Shown in pieces: positions 53,041-61,654 of a DNA stretch of 64,000 nt; positions within the stretch are counted from its first letter, which is position 1, and each line of letters begins with the position of its first letter. The stretch covers positions 297,320 to 361,319 of the forward strand of contig NZ_FNFU01000002.1 of NCBI RefSeq assembly GCF_900101115.1. The letters are read 5' to 3'. This stretch comes from Cryobacterium psychrotolerans (GTDB taxonomy: Bacteria; Actinomycetota; Actinomycetes; Actinomycetales; Microbacteriaceae). A program made the translations under genes and the position numbers. A model generated the notes under the pieces. The model searched no databases. It had not been told where the DNA came from and was given only the letters and a program-made list of their open reading frames with translations.

Positions 53041-53994
53041 CTACGTCTGCGTGCGGGTGACCGTCGCGCCCTGGGAGTCCACGGCCAGCATGAGCGCCTG
53101 CCACGGGGTCTCCGAGCGCGCGGCGACGAGGTCGGCCGCCACGAGTCGCTGGCCTGGATCGCTGGCGAGCACGAGCACGGATGGCCCGGCACCGGAGACG
53201 ACGGCGGCGAACCCGTGCTCGCGCAGCAGCGTGATCAACCGGTCGGTTTCGGGCATCGCGGCGGCGCGGTAACGCTGGTGGAGCTTGTCTTCCGTGCCCG
53301 CGAGGAGCAGTTCGGGGCTCTGGATCAGCGCGGCGATGAGCAGCGCCGACCGGGACACGTTGAAGACGGCGTCCTCGTGGGGAACCGACTCGGGCTGGAG
53401 GCTCCGGGCGAGCGCGGTCGACATGGCGTGCTCCGGCACGAGGACCAGGGGCTTCACCCCGCGGTGCACGATGAGCTTCTTGTGCCGCGGACCCTCCGGC
53501 GTCACCCAGGCGATCGTGAGGCCGCCGAACAGGGCGGGCGCGACATTGTCCGGGTGGCCTTCGAGCTCGGTCGCCAGGGACAGGAGCGCCTCGGCGTCGA
53601 TGTCGACGATGCCCTCGAGCAGCCCCTTCGCAGCCACGATGCCCGACACGATGGCCGCACCCGACGATCCGAGGCCCCGTCCGTGCGGGATCACGTTGTG
53701 GGCGACCAGCTTCAGGCCGGGCAGGTCCTGGCCGTACGCGGCGAAGGTGTGCGCGATGGCCCGGACGACGAGGTTGGTTTCGTCGGTGGGGACTTCACCC
53801 TCGCCGACGCCGTGTACCTCGACGAGCACGCCGGGGGTGTCCACGACGGTGACGTCGAGGTGGTCGTAGAGGGCCAGGGCCAGGCCGAGGGTGTCGAACC
53901 CCGGGCCCAGGTTGGCCGTGGTCGCCGGCACCTGCACGGTGACCGCACGGCCGGACAGGACCGGCCGGCCGGCCAGTGCGCTGGTCGTGGTCAT
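53041..53994 (-). CDS. thrB: Homoserine kinase
   Basis: A GHMP-family kinase of 317 aa that phosphorylates homoserine for threonine synthesis. It has the N-terminal VQVPATTANLGPGFDTLGLA, the ATP-binding VIPHGRGLGSSGAAIVSG and the C-terminal glycine motif AAVVSGAGPSVLVLA. The start is ATG 53994, overlapping the thrC stop (ATGA); the longer open frame to 54090 lies inside thrC. It is the last gene of hom-thrC-thrB and is followed by rho. Confidence 0.96.
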   Translation of the reverse strand: MTTTSALAGRPVLSGRAVTVQVPATTANLGPGFDTLGLALALYDHLDVTVVDTPGVLVEVHGVGEGEVPTDETNLVVRAIAHTFAAYGQDLPGLKLVAHNVIPHGRGLGSSGAAIVSGIVAAKGLLEGIVDIDAEALLSLATELEGHPDNVAPALFGGLTIAWVTPEGPRHKKLIVHRGVKPLVLVPEHAMSTALARSLQPESVPHEDAVFNVSRSALLIAALIQSPELLLAGTEDKLHQRYRAAAMPETDRLITLLREHGFAAVVSGAGPSVLVLASDPGQRLVAADLVAARSETPWQALMLAVDSQGATVTRTQT

Positions 53995-55097
53995 GCCTTC
54001 GCCAGGCCCAGCACGGAGGCGATTTCGGCCGTGTCGACGGGCACGATCGTCGGCTTCACGTCGGAGCCGTCGGGGGTGCGCAGGGCCCACTGGGGGTCTT
54101 TCAGGCCGTGGCCGGTGACCGTGAGCACCACGGTGGAGCCGGCCGGGATGTGCCCGGACTCGGCACGTTCGAGCAGTCCGGCGACGCTGATCGCGGAGGC
54201 CGGCTCGACGAAAATGCCGACCTCGGCCGAGAGGATGCGCTGGGCCTCGAGGATCTTCTCATCGGTGATGGCGCCGAAGTATCCGTTGCTCTCCTCGCGG
54301 GCGTTGATCGCCAGCTCCCACGACGCCGGGTTGCCGATGCGGATGGCGCTGGCGATGGTCTCGGGGTGCTCGACCCGGTGGCCGAGCACGAGCGGGGCGC
54401 TGCCCGCGGCCTGGAAGCCGAACATCCGCGGCAGCTTCGTGGTCGCACCGCGCACGAGCTCTTCGCTGTAGCCGCGGTAGTAGGCGGTGTAGTTGCCGGC
54501 GTTGCCGACCGGGACGAAGTGGAAGTCGGGGGCGTCCCCGAGCACCTCGACCACCTCGAACGCGGCGGTCTTCTGGCCCTCGATGCGGTCGGGGTTGACG
54601 GAGTTCACGAGGTGCACCGGGTAGTTGGTCGCGAGCTCGCGCGCGATGTCGAGGCAGTCGTCGAAGTTGCCCTGCACCTGGAGCAGCTGGGCGTTGTGGG
54701 CGATCGCCTGGCTGAGCTTGCCCATGGCGATCTTGCCTTCGGGCACCAGCACGACCGCGGTCAGCCCGGCGTGGGTCGCGTAGGCGGCGGCCGAGGCCGA
54801 GGTGTTGCCGGTCGATGCGCAGATGACGGCCTTGGCGCCGGCCTCGACGGCCTTCGAGATGGCCATGGTCATGCCGCGGTCCTTGAACGACCCGGTCGGG
54901 TTCATGCCTTCGTACTTGACCCAGACCTTCGCACCCGTGCGAGCGGAGAGGGCCGCGGCCGGGATGAGCGGGGTTCCGCCTTCGCCGAGGGTGACGATCG
55001 GCGTGGCATCCGTGATGTTCAGGCGGTCCGCGTACTCGTGGAGCACGCCGCGCCACTGCCTCGACACGGGCCGGCGGGACTTGTCTTCGCTGGACAT
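53991..55097 (-). CDS. thrC: Threonine synthase
   Basis: A PLP enzyme of 368 aa converting phosphohomoserine to threonine. The lysine motif is NPTGSFKDRGMTMAISKA; other landmarks are ICASTGNTSASAAAYATHAG and the PLP phosphate-binding VPVGNAGNYTAYYRGY. It is the shorter bacterial/actinobacterial type. The start overlaps the hom stop by one base and its stop overlaps thrB by four, so the three threonine genes are translationally coupled. Confidence 0.97.
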   Translation of the reverse strand: MSSEDKSRRPVSRQWRGVLHEYADRLNITDATPIVTLGEGGTPLIPAAALSARTGAKVWVKYEGMNPTGSFKDRGMTMAISKAVEAGAKAVICASTGNTSASAAAYATHAGLTAVVLVPEGKIAMGKLSQAIAHNAQLLQVQGNFDDCLDIARELATNYPVHLVNSVNPDRIEGQKTAAFEVVEVLGDAPDFHFVPVGNAGNYTAYYRGYSEELVRGATTKLPRMFGFQAAGSAPLVLGHRVEHPETIASAIRIGNPASWELAINAREESNGYFGAITDEKILEAQRILSAEVGIFVEPASAISVAGLLERAESGHIPAGSTVVLTVTGHGLKDPQWALRTPDGSDVKPTIVPVDTAEIASVLGLAKA

Positions 55098-56431
55098 CAG
55101 ACTCCTTCAACTCTCAAAACGGATGCGACCTGGGTGACAACGGGGTTGGCCGCCAGGTCATTGACGGTCGCGGCGAGCGCGGCCTCGGTGGCCTCGTGAG
55201 TTCCAATCACAAGGGTAGCCGTGGACGAAACGGGCGCGTGGCTGGCGGTTCCCGGCTGCGCGGGAGTCATCGACTGCTCCACGAGCGCGAGCGAAACATG
55301 GTGGTCGGCGAACACGCTCGCGATGGTGGCGAGCACGCCGGGCTCGTCGGCGACCTCGAGGGTGACCGCGTAGCGCGTGGTCACGCTGCCGATGTCGAAG
55401 ACGGGAAGGTCGGCGTGGCTGGACGCCGCGAACCCGGGCCCGCCGGCGACGTGCCGCCTGGCGAGCGACACGAGGTCGCCGAGCACCGCGGATGCCGTCT
55501 CCACTCCCCCGGCGCCGGCGCCGTAGAACATCAGGCTGCCGGCGGCTTCCGCCTCGACGAAGACGGCGTTGTTGGCGCCGTGCACCGCGGCGAGCGGGTG
55601 GCTGCGGGGCACCATGGCCGGGTAGACCCTGGCCGACACCCCGGCGCGGCCCTCTTCGTCGACGAGCCGCTCGCAGATCGCGAGCAGCTTGACGACGTAG
55701 CCCGCCTTCCGGGCCGATTCGATCTGTTCCGGCGTGACCGACGTGATGCCCTCGCGGTACACGGATGCGAGGGGGACGGTGGTGTGGAAGGCCAGGCTGG
55801 CGAGGATCGCGGCCTTCTGCGCCGCGTCGTAGCCGCCGATGTCCGCGGTCGGGTCTGCTTCGGCGTAGCCGAGCTCGGTGGCGACGGCGAGGGCTTCCTC
55901 GAGGGTGTCGCCGGCGACATCCATCCGGTCGAGGATGAAGTTCGTGGTGCCGTTGACGATGCCGAGGATGCGGTTGACCTGGTCGCCGGCCAGGCTGTCG
56001 CGCAGCGGGCGCACGATGGGGATGGCGCCGGCGACGGCAGCCTCGTAGTTGAGTTGGGCGCCGACGTGGTCGGCGGCCTCGAACAGTTCCGGGCCGTGGG
56101 CGGCGAGCAGCGCCTTGTTGGCGGTGACGACATCCGCGCCGGAGTTGATCGCCATCAGGATGTAGCTGCGGGCCGGCTCGAGGCCGCCGATCAGCTCGAT
56201 CACCACGTCCGCGCCGAGGATGAGGGATTCGGCATCCGTCGTGAACAGCTCCTGCGGCAGGTCGACCGTGCGCTCGGCGTTGACGTCGCGCACCAGGATG
56301 CCGACGAGGTCGAGCCCGGCGCCCACCCGGTTCGCGAGTTCCTCCTTCTGCTCGAGCAGCAGTCGCGCCACCTGGGCGCCGACGGAGCCGCCGCCGAGCA
56401 GGGCAACACGCAGGTTGCGGTATTCGATCAT
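55097..56431 (-). CDS. hom: Homoserine dehydrogenase
   Basis: An NAD(P)H-dependent enzyme of 444 aa reducing aspartate semialdehyde to homoserine. The Rossmann motif is VALLGGGSVGAQVARLLLEQ. The active-site region is GIVNGTTNFILDRM and the conserved lysine is in ADVVTANKALLAAHGPEL. A C-terminal ACT domain (about 350-440, YAVTLEVADEPGVLATIASV) gives threonine feedback inhibition in homologues. The ATG overlaps the lysA stop by 4 nt. Homoserine is the precursor shared by threonine and methionine pathways. Confidence 0.97.
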   Translation of the reverse strand: MIEYRNLRVALLGGGSVGAQVARLLLEQKEELANRVGAGLDLVGILVRDVNAERTVDLPQELFTTDAESLILGADVVIELIGGLEPARSYILMAINSGADVVTANKALLAAHGPELFEAADHVGAQLNYEAAVAGAIPIVRPLRDSLAGDQVNRILGIVNGTTNFILDRMDVAGDTLEEALAVATELGYAEADPTADIGGYDAAQKAAILASLAFHTTVPLASVYREGITSVTPEQIESARKAGYVVKLLAICERLVDEEGRAGVSARVYPAMVPRSHPLAAVHGANNAVFVEAEAAGSLMFYGAGAGGVETASAVLGDLVSLARRHVAGGPGFAASSHADLPVFDIGSVTTRYAVTLEVADEPGVLATIASVFADHHVSLALVEQSMTPAQPGTASHAPVSSTATLVIGTHEATEAALAATVNDLAANPVVTQVASVLRVEGV

Positions 56432-57846
56432 CGGAGAACGTCCTTCTGTTCGGTGGTCGAGCCTGTCGAGACCCCCGTGTCGCGCGCCAGCAGGTCCGCG
56501 ATGCTCTCGCCGCGCACGAGCACGCGCGCGGCGCCGTCCCGCACGGCGACGACCGGGGCCCGGCCCTGGAAGTTGTAGTTGTTCGACAGCGACCAGCAGT
56601 ATGCCCCGGTCGCCGGCACCGCGAGCAGGTCGCCCGGTGCCACGTCGGCTGGCAAGTAGTCGGCGTCCACGACGATGTCGCCGCTTTCGCAGTGCTTGCC
56701 GGCGATGCGCACGAGCGCCGGAGCGGCGCCCGACACGCGATCGGCGATCCGCACCGAGTAGTCGGCTCCGTACAGCGCCGGGCGGGCGTTGTCGCTCATC
56801 CCGCCGTCAATGCTCACGTAGAGCCGGGTTCCCCCGGCCACCTCGACCGGTTTGATCGTGCCCACCTCGTACAGGGTGACCCCGGCCGGGCCGATGATGG
56901 CTCGCCCGGGTTCGAAGGCGATCGCGGGAATCGGGATGCCGCGGCGCCGGCACTCGACGGACACGATGTCGGCCAGCCCGGCGGCGAGTTCGCGGATGGG
57001 GGTGGGCGCGTCGGCGGTCGTGTAGGCGATGCCGAATCCGCCGCCCAGGTTGAGCTCGGGAACGGGTCCGTCGGCGAGGAGGCCGGCATGCACGGCGAGG
57101 AGCCGGGCGGCCGACTCGGCGAACCCGTCCACGCCGAAGATCTGCGAGCCGATGTGGCAGTGCAGGCCGAGGAAGCGGAGGCTCTGTTCTGCGCGGATGG
57201 CGGCGACCAGGCGAGGCGCATCCTCGAGCACGACGCCGAACTTCTGGTCTTCGTGCGCCGTCGCGAGGAATTCGTGGGTGTGGGCGTGCACCCCGCTGTT
57301 GACCCGCAGGCGCACGGCCTGCACCGTGCCATGGCGCGCGGCGGCTGCGGCGACACGGTCGATTTCGATCGGACTGTCGATGATGATCGTTCCCACGCCC
57401 ACTCGGGTGGCCTCGTCGATTTCGGCGAGCGACTTGTTGTTGCCGTGGAAGCCAAGCCTGGCCGGGTCGACGCCTGCTGCCAGGGCGACGGCGAGCTCGC
57501 CGCCGGTGCAGATGTCGATGTTGAGCCCCTCGGCCACCATCCAGCGGGCGACCTCGGTCGACAGGAAGGCCTTGCCGGCGTAGTACACCCGCGCCGAGGT
57601 GCCGATGCGCGCGAACTCGGCCTCGAAGGCCGTGCGGAGTGCGGCCGCGCGGGTGCGGGCATCCGTTTCGTCAATGACGTACAGCGGCGTGCCGAACTCG
57701 GCGGCCAGTGCGGAGGCGGTCACACCGCCGATCACCAGCTCACCATCGGCGTTGCGCGTCGTCGTCGACGGCCAGAGTCCCTCGGCGAGGTCGTTGGCGT
57801 CGCCGGGCAGGCTGAGCCAGTCGGGGGCGAGCGGATTGGTGGCCAC
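56428..57846 (-). CDS. lysA: Diaminopimelate decarboxylase
   Basis: The PLP-dependent final step of lysine synthesis (meso-diaminopimelate to lysine), 472 aa. PLP lysine is in RVYYAGKAFLSTEVARW, the glycine-rich phosphate loop is ELNLGGGFGIAYT, and the CESGD active-site motif is KHCESGDIVV. The start is set at GTG 57846, with GAGG about 9-12 nt upstream and the actinobacterial N-terminus (TNPLAPDWLSLPGDANDLAE) right after. ATG 57861 and a TTG at 57942 are in-frame alternatives. It leads lysA-hom-thrC-thrB, branching the aspartate pathway. Confidence 0.95.
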   Translation of the reverse strand: MATNPLAPDWLSLPGDANDLAEGLWPSTTTRNADGELVIGGVTASALAAEFGTPLYVIDETDARTRAAALRTAFEAEFARIGTSARVYYAGKAFLSTEVARWMVAEGLNIDICTGGELAVALAAGVDPARLGFHGNNKSLAEIDEATRVGVGTIIIDSPIEIDRVAAAAARHGTVQAVRLRVNSGVHAHTHEFLATAHEDQKFGVVLEDAPRLVAAIRAEQSLRFLGLHCHIGSQIFGVDGFAESAARLLAVHAGLLADGPVPELNLGGGFGIAYTTADAPTPIRELAAGLADIVSVECRRRGIPIPAIAFEPGRAIIGPAGVTLYEVGTIKPVEVAGGTRLYVSIDGGMSDNARPALYGADYSVRIADRVSGAAPALVRIAGKHCESGDIVVDADYLPADVAPGDLLAVPATGAYCWSLSNNYNFQGRAPVVAVRDGAARVLVRGESIADLLARDTGVSTGSTTEQKDVLR

Positions 57847-57964
57847 GAGTGAAAACCTCATTGCAAATCGAGTGTGTGTCTCACTCGGCGGCGAGCGAAC
57901 CCGGATTGGTCCCTGGAGCCAGGGAGGAGAAGTCGCCGTCAACGGTGGGGGCGAGTTACCGCAG

Positions 57965-57994
57965 ATTCTAGCGAACGCGTGGTGTGCGTGCCGA
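57965..57994 (-). promoter_or_regulatory. Candidate promoter of lysA-hom-thrC-thrB
   Basis: TCGGCA (57994-57989), an 18-nt spacer and -10 TAGAAT (57970-57965) on the minus strand, just after the DUF2993 stop. The predicted leader is about 110 nt and contains two hairpins, TCCCTG/CAGGGA (57910-57925) and CGAGTG/CACTCG (57869-57887). No known riboswitch fold is recognised. Confidence 0.45.
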
Positions 57995-57995
57995 A

Positions 57996-58754
57996 TCAGC
58001 CGGCCGAGCAGGAGCCCAGGGTGGTGAGCGACTGCCGGGTGAGCATCAGCGTGCTCGACTCCAGCTTAATGCGTGCGCGCTCGGGTGTGACGTCCACGCC
58101 CGCCAGTGTTACGCCGTCGGGCAGGTACTGGGCGATGCAGATGGAGAGAGGCTCCTGGCCGAGGATGAGCGGGATGACGCCGCTCACGTCAACGCTGCCG
58201 GCGTCGCTCGTGAGGTCGGCGCCCGTCGGGGTGAAGAGCAGGCTGTCCGCCGAGGTGCTCGGGGTTGCCGTGGCCTCGTAGCCGATCTCGAAACCGAACA
58301 CGGGGAACGTGCCGGAATAGCTCACCTCACCCGTGCCGAGGGTGAGTTCGGCGTCGCCGGTCTCTCCGCCGGCGGCGAGGAGGGTGTTGAGCGACTCCTG
58401 CCCCAGGTCGACGGTGCCCGTCACGTCGCGGACGGGCTTCGTCCGGTCCACCGGTACGCCGCTCGCCACCACGTGCACGGCCGCCGGAACGCCGTCCAGG
58501 GCGAACGTCGGGGCATCCAGCTCGACCCGGTCGAAGCCCCCTGCGAGGTACTGGGCAATCACCGAGGCGCCGCCGATCGACACATCGACGTCGCCCGTCG
58601 CTCCCTCGGGGAGGTTGGCTGTGATCTCGGCCTTGACGCGGTCTTCGGCCAGGGCACGCAGGCCCGAGTCGACGATGAAGAACGCGACCACGAGCCCGAC
58701 CACCAGGACGACGGAGATGACGAGCGCGCCGATCCCCCGGCGTTTGCCGGCCAT
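57996..58754 (-). CDS. DUF2993 (LmeA-like) membrane-anchored protein
   Basis: A 252-aa protein with a short basic N-terminus and one membrane helix (ALVISVVLVVGLVVAFFIVD, about residues 9-28), the rest outside the membrane. The body has the repeated beta-strand pattern of DUF2993 (DVDVSIGGASVIAQYLAGGF, then VELDAPTFALDGVPAAVHVV). The mycobacterial member LmeA binds phosphoinositides and is needed for lipoarabinomannan maturation; an analogous envelope-glycolipid role is only an inference. It begins 2 nt after the argS stop. Confidence 0.85.
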   Translation of the reverse strand: MAGKRRGIGALVISVVLVVGLVVAFFIVDSGLRALAEDRVKAEITANLPEGATGDVDVSIGGASVIAQYLAGGFDRVELDAPTFALDGVPAAVHVVASGVPVDRTKPVRDVTGTVDLGQESLNTLLAAGGETGDAELTLGTGEVSYSGTFPVFGFEIGYEATATPSTSADSLLFTPTGADLTSDAGSVDVSGVIPLILGQEPLSICIAQYLPDGVTLAGVDVTPERARIKLESSTLMLTRQSLTTLGSCSAG

Positions 58755-58756
58755 CG

Positions 58757-60433
58757 CTACATCCGCTCCGGCGCCGATACGCCAAGCAGGCCGAGGCCGT
58801 TGCGGATGACCTGGCCAGTGGCGTCGTTGAGCCAGAGCCGGGTGCGGTGCAGGTCGGTCACGGGCTCGTCGCCCAGCGGGATGACGCGGCAGTTGTCGTA
58901 CCAACGGTGGTAATAGCCGGCGAGCTCTTCGATGTAGCGGGCGATTCGGTGCGGCTCGCGCAGCTCCGCGGCCAGCGCGACGATGCGCGGGTACTCCTGC
59001 AGCACGCCGAGCAGCGCGGACTCGGAGTCGTGGGTGAGCAGTTCCGGCGCGAACGCCGTGCGCTCCACCCCGGAGGTTGCCGCGTTGCGGGCGACCGAAC
59101 GGGTGCGGGCGTGCGCGTATTGAACGTAGAAGACCGGGTTGTCGTTGGTGCGCTTGCCCCACTGGTCGAGGTCGATGTCGACCTGCGAGTCGCTGCTGGA
59201 GCGCACGAGCGCGTACCGCCCGGCATCCACGCCGACGGCGTCGACGAGGTCGTCGAGGGTGACGATGGTTCCGGCGCGCTTGCTCATCCGCACCGGCTCG
59301 CCCTCGCGGACGAGGTTGACCATCTGACCGATCAGGATCTCGTGGTGTTGCCCCGGGATGTCGCCGAATGCCTCGGTCATGGCCATCAGACGGCCGACAT
59401 AGCCGTGGTGGTCGGCGCCGAGCATGACCAGGTTCTGGTCGAAGCCGCGCTCGCGCTTGTCGAGGTAGTAGCCGAGGTCGCCGGAGATGTACGCCGGCTC
59501 GCCGCTCGAGCGGATGATCACACGGTCGCGGTCGTCGCCGAACGTGGTCGTGCGCAGCCAGATGGCACCCTCGGACTCGAAGATATGGCCCTGCTCGCGC
59601 AGGCGTTCGATCGCGCGCTCGACCGCACCGGACTCGTGCAGGGAATCCTCGTGGAAGAAGACGTCGAAGTCGACGCCGAAGCTGTGCAGCTTGTCCTTGA
59701 TCTCGGTGAACATGAGATCAACGCCGATCGATCGGAAGACCTCCTGCTGCTCGTCGCGCGGCAGCGCGGCGAGGTCGCCTTCGTAGAGTTCGACCACCTT
59801 GTTGGCGATGTCGGAGATGTACGCACCGCCGTAGCCGTCCTCCGGCGTGGGCTCCCCCAGGTAGCTGGCGAGCACGCTGCGGGCGAAACGGTCGATCTGC
59901 GAACCGTGGTCGTTGAAGTAGTACTCGCGCGTGACATCCGCGCCCTCCGCCTTGAGCACCCGGGCGAGGCTGTCACCGACGGCGGCCCACCGGACGCCGC
60001 CCATGTGGATCGGACCGGTCGGGTTGGCCGAGACGAACTCGAGGTTGATCTTGATGCCGGCATAGGTGGATCCCGTGCCGTAGTTTTCGCCGGCGTCGAC
60101 GATCGTCTTCGCGAGCGCTCCGGCTGCCGCCGCTTCCAGGCGGATGTTGATGAAGCCGGGGCCGGCCACCTCGACGGAGGCCACGCCGGGGATCTGCTCC
60201 AGCCCGGCGGCCAGTTCGCCGGCGATTTCGCGCGGGTTGGCGCCGAGGGCCTTGGCGATCTTCATCGAGATGCTGGACGCCCAGTCGCCGTGGTCGCGGT
60301 TCCTGGGCCGTTCGAGGGTGACGTCGGCGACGGTCAGTCCCAGGTCAGCGCTCGCGCTGCCGGCCTCCCGACGACGCTCGATCAGGCGCAGGACGAGGTC
60401 GAACAGGGATTGAGAAAGTTCAGCAGGGGTCAC
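58757..60433 (-). CDS. argS: Arginyl-tRNA synthetase
   Basis: A class I synthetase of 558 aa charging tRNA-Arg. The N-terminal additional domain is followed by [20 protein letters not shown], where HMGG stands in for the HIGH motif, the form I recall for actinobacterial ArgRS. The KMSKR-type motif is [13 protein letters not shown], and the C-terminal anticodon-binding helices contain [16 protein letters not shown]. The start is GTG 60433 with AGGA upstream; a TTG three codons earlier has no room for a ribosome site. It is divergent from the lipoprotein gene and 0.7 kb from a tRNA-Arg gene. Confidence 0.96.
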   Translation of the reverse strand: MTPAELSQSLFDLVLRLIERRREAGSASADLGLTVADVTLERPRNRDHGDWASSISMKIAKALGANPREIAGELAAGLEQIPGVASVEVAGPGFINIRLEAAAAGALAKTIVDAGENYGTGSTYAGIKINLEFVSANPTGPIHMGGVRWAAVGDSLARVLKAEGADVTREYYFNDHGSQIDRFARSVLASYLGEPTPEDGYGGAYISDIANKVVELYEGDLAALPRDEQQEVFRSIGVDLMFTEIKDKLHSFGVDFDVFFHEDSLHESGAVERAIERLREQGHIFESEGAIWLRTTTFGDDRDRVIIRSSGEPAYISGDLGYYLDKRERGFDQNLVMLGADHHGYVGRLMAMTEAFGDIPGQHHEILIGQMVNLVREGEPVRMSKRAGTIVTLDDLVDAVGVDAGRYALVRSSSDSQVDIDLDQWGKRTNDNPVFYVQYAHARTRSVARNAATSGVERTAFAPELLTHDSESALLGVLQEYPRIVALAAELREPHRIARYIEELAGYYHRWYDNCRVIPLGDEPVTDLHRTRLWLNDATGQVIRNGLGLLGVSAPERM

Positions 60434-60464
60434 GGCGTTCAATCCTACCGGCCGCCCCTGTTGG

Positions 60465-60470
60465 TAGGGT
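60465..60470 (+). promoter_or_regulatory. -10 box for leaderless lipoprotein mRNA
   Basis: TAGGGT ends 6 nt before the GTG at 60477, with no ribosome site, in the 43-nt space divergent from argS. Confidence 0.45.
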
Positions 60471-60476
60471 CAACCC

Positions 60477-61109
60477 GTGACCCTCTCCCCTGCTCTCGCT
60501 TCCATCCGCGCCCGCCGTGTTCGCTCCGGCGCCGCCCTGGCCGCCGGCGCCCTCGCGCTCATCGTTCTCGCGGGCTGCGCGCCCAGCGCCGAACCGGCCC
60601 CGAGCGCTTCGGCGACGGCCGAAGCGACCGCCGCGCCGGCCGCCAGCACCGAGCCGACGCCCACCCCCGCGGAGGACCCGGCCACCGCGGTCGGGCTCGG
60701 CTGCGACGAGGTTCTCACCCCGGATGACGTCTACGCTTTCAACCCGAACTTCGGAGCGGCCCCGGACTACAAGCCGGCCGACGGCAGTGCCGCGTCGGTC
60801 GCGGTCTCCCAGAAGGGAGTCGCCTGCAGCTGGCTCAACCAGACCAGCGGCGACGTGATCGAAATATCCATCGCCCAGCCCAACGACTCCACGTTGACCG
60901 ACCTCAAGAACCAGGCCGTGTCGGCGAGCACCCCGGTGCCGACGTACGGCACCGGCGTTGACGTCGAGGGATACTTCACGGCGACCGGCGGCAAGGGCGA
61001 AGCCCAGTTCTTCACCGGCAAGTACTGGGTCGTCGCAAGCTCGGTCGAGTTCGGCGAGCCCGGCGACGCCGAGCCGCTGATCGCCGCCGCGGTCTCGCAC
61101 CTGCCCTAG
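60477..61109 (+). CDS. Putative lipoprotein of unknown function
   Basis: A 210-aa predicted lipoprotein. The signal sequence has a basic start (SIRARRVRSG), a hydrophobic core and lipobox VLAGC (Cys about 34). A Pro/Ala/Thr-rich spacer of some 35 residues follows, then a compact domain with two Cys (GLGCDEVLTPDDVYAF and GVACSWLNQTSGDVIEISIA) that could form a disulfide. The spacing suggests a small surface-exposed binding domain like those of actinobacterial DUF3558-type lipoproteins, but I cannot assign a family. GTG 60477 is the only start before the signal peptide. Confidence 0.8.
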   Translation: MTLSPALASIRARRVRSGAALAAGALALIVLAGCAPSAEPAPSASATAEATAAPAASTEPTPTPAEDPATAVGLGCDEVLTPDDVYAFNPNFGAAPDYKPADGSAASVAVSQKGVACSWLNQTSGDVIEISIAQPNDSTLTDLKNQAVSASTPVPTYGTGVDVEGYFTATGGKGEAQFFTGKYWVVASSVEFGEPGDAEPLIAAAVSHLP

Positions 61110-61114
61110 ACTCC

Positions 61115-61141
61115 GGGCGCCTGCGTGCGGTCAGGACGCCC
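61115..61141 (+). terminator. Hairpin after the lipoprotein gene
   Basis: GGGCGCCTG (61115-61123) pairs with CAGG-A-CGCCC (61132-61141) through nine base pairs with a one-base bulge and an 8-nt loop, 5 nt after the stop. There is no T-run, as is common for actinobacterial terminators. Confidence 0.4.
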
Positions 61142-61171
61142 GCAGATGCTGGTAACGTAGTAGCGAACCTG

Positions 61172-61243
61172 GCCCCCATAGCTCAGGGGATAGAGCACTG
61201 CCCTCCGGAGGCAGGGGCGGCAGTTCGAATCTGCCTGGGGGCA
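61172..61243 (+). tRNA. tRNA-Arg (anticodon CCG)
   Basis: A complete cloverleaf: acceptor GCCCCCA (61172-61178) with TGGGGGC (61236-61242), D-stem GCTC/GAGC, anticodon stem CTGCC/GGCAG around loop CTCCGGA with anticodon CCG at 61205-61207, T-stem GGCAG/CTGCC around TTCGAAT, and discriminator A61243. CCA is not encoded. It reads CGG codons. Confidence 0.97.
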
Positions 61244-61244
61244 C

Positions 61245-61585
61245 CGGTGTCACGTGACAGGCCAGTTCGGACTTTTGCCACCTAGTTCGGACAAACCGGA
61301 CGCCAAGCTCGTTGAGAGCCATGCCGCTGTCTTGCGCAGCCGTAACGCGAATGCGGGCCTCACCCTGTTGCGGTTGACGCACCTGAGCGAGATTTCTCTA
61401 CGGACAGGTCAAACGCGACAATTCTGCATGGGCGGGCGGTGCTTATCCAGTCTCCGCGGGTCCGTTCCCGTTGGAGGTCCCGCAAACGCGTCGTCGTCCC
61501 TCAGGAAGAGTCGTTCAGCATGAGCTCCCGATCACCGCAACCGGACGGGCTTCGCCGCACCGTTGTCTATGCTTCTCGCACAACA
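61245..61585. other. Gene-free stretch after the tRNA with a palindrome and direct repeats
   Basis: I support no gene between the tRNA and the promoter region of the next operon. Directly after the tRNA are a perfect 12-bp palindrome TGTCACGTGACA (61248-61259) and two direct copies of AGTTCGGAC with a 20-bp period (61264-61272, 61284-61292). Short spaced repeats of this kind occur at the ends of some insertion sequences, so this may be a transposon scar; no transposase fragment is recognisable. Confidence 0.5.
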
Positions 61586-61639
61586 CCTGTACCAACAGGC
61601 CGATACACGTGCTAACGTCTGTGTCACTTACTTGACACA
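61586..61639 (+). promoter_or_regulatory. Promoter region of the GntR operon with two inverted repeats
   Basis: CCTGT-ACCA-ACAGG (61586-61599) and TGTGTCA-CTTACT-TGACACA (61620-61639) flank a -10-like TAACGT (61613-61618). The second repeat directly precedes the ribosome site GAAAGG (61641-61646). Either is a plausible binding site for the GntR regulator encoded in the operon. Confidence 0.5.
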
Positions 61640-61654
61640 CGAAAGGTTGCGGCC

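Noticed and set aside
57847..57995. Lysine riboswitch or T-box upstream of lysA
   Set aside because: The leader of about 110 nt is too short for a lysine riboswitch and has no T-box sequence; only two small hairpins are present.
59985..60030. HIGH motif of ArgRS reads HMGG
   Set aside because: I recall this variant from actinobacterial arginyl-tRNA synthetases, and the rest of the enzyme is intact, so it is not a sign of inactivation.
61131..61382. Minus-strand frame across the tRNA encoding a PPGRFELPPLPPEGSALSP-like peptide
   Set aside because: It is the antisense of the tRNA-Arg; this kind of peptide is a well-known false gene over tRNAs.
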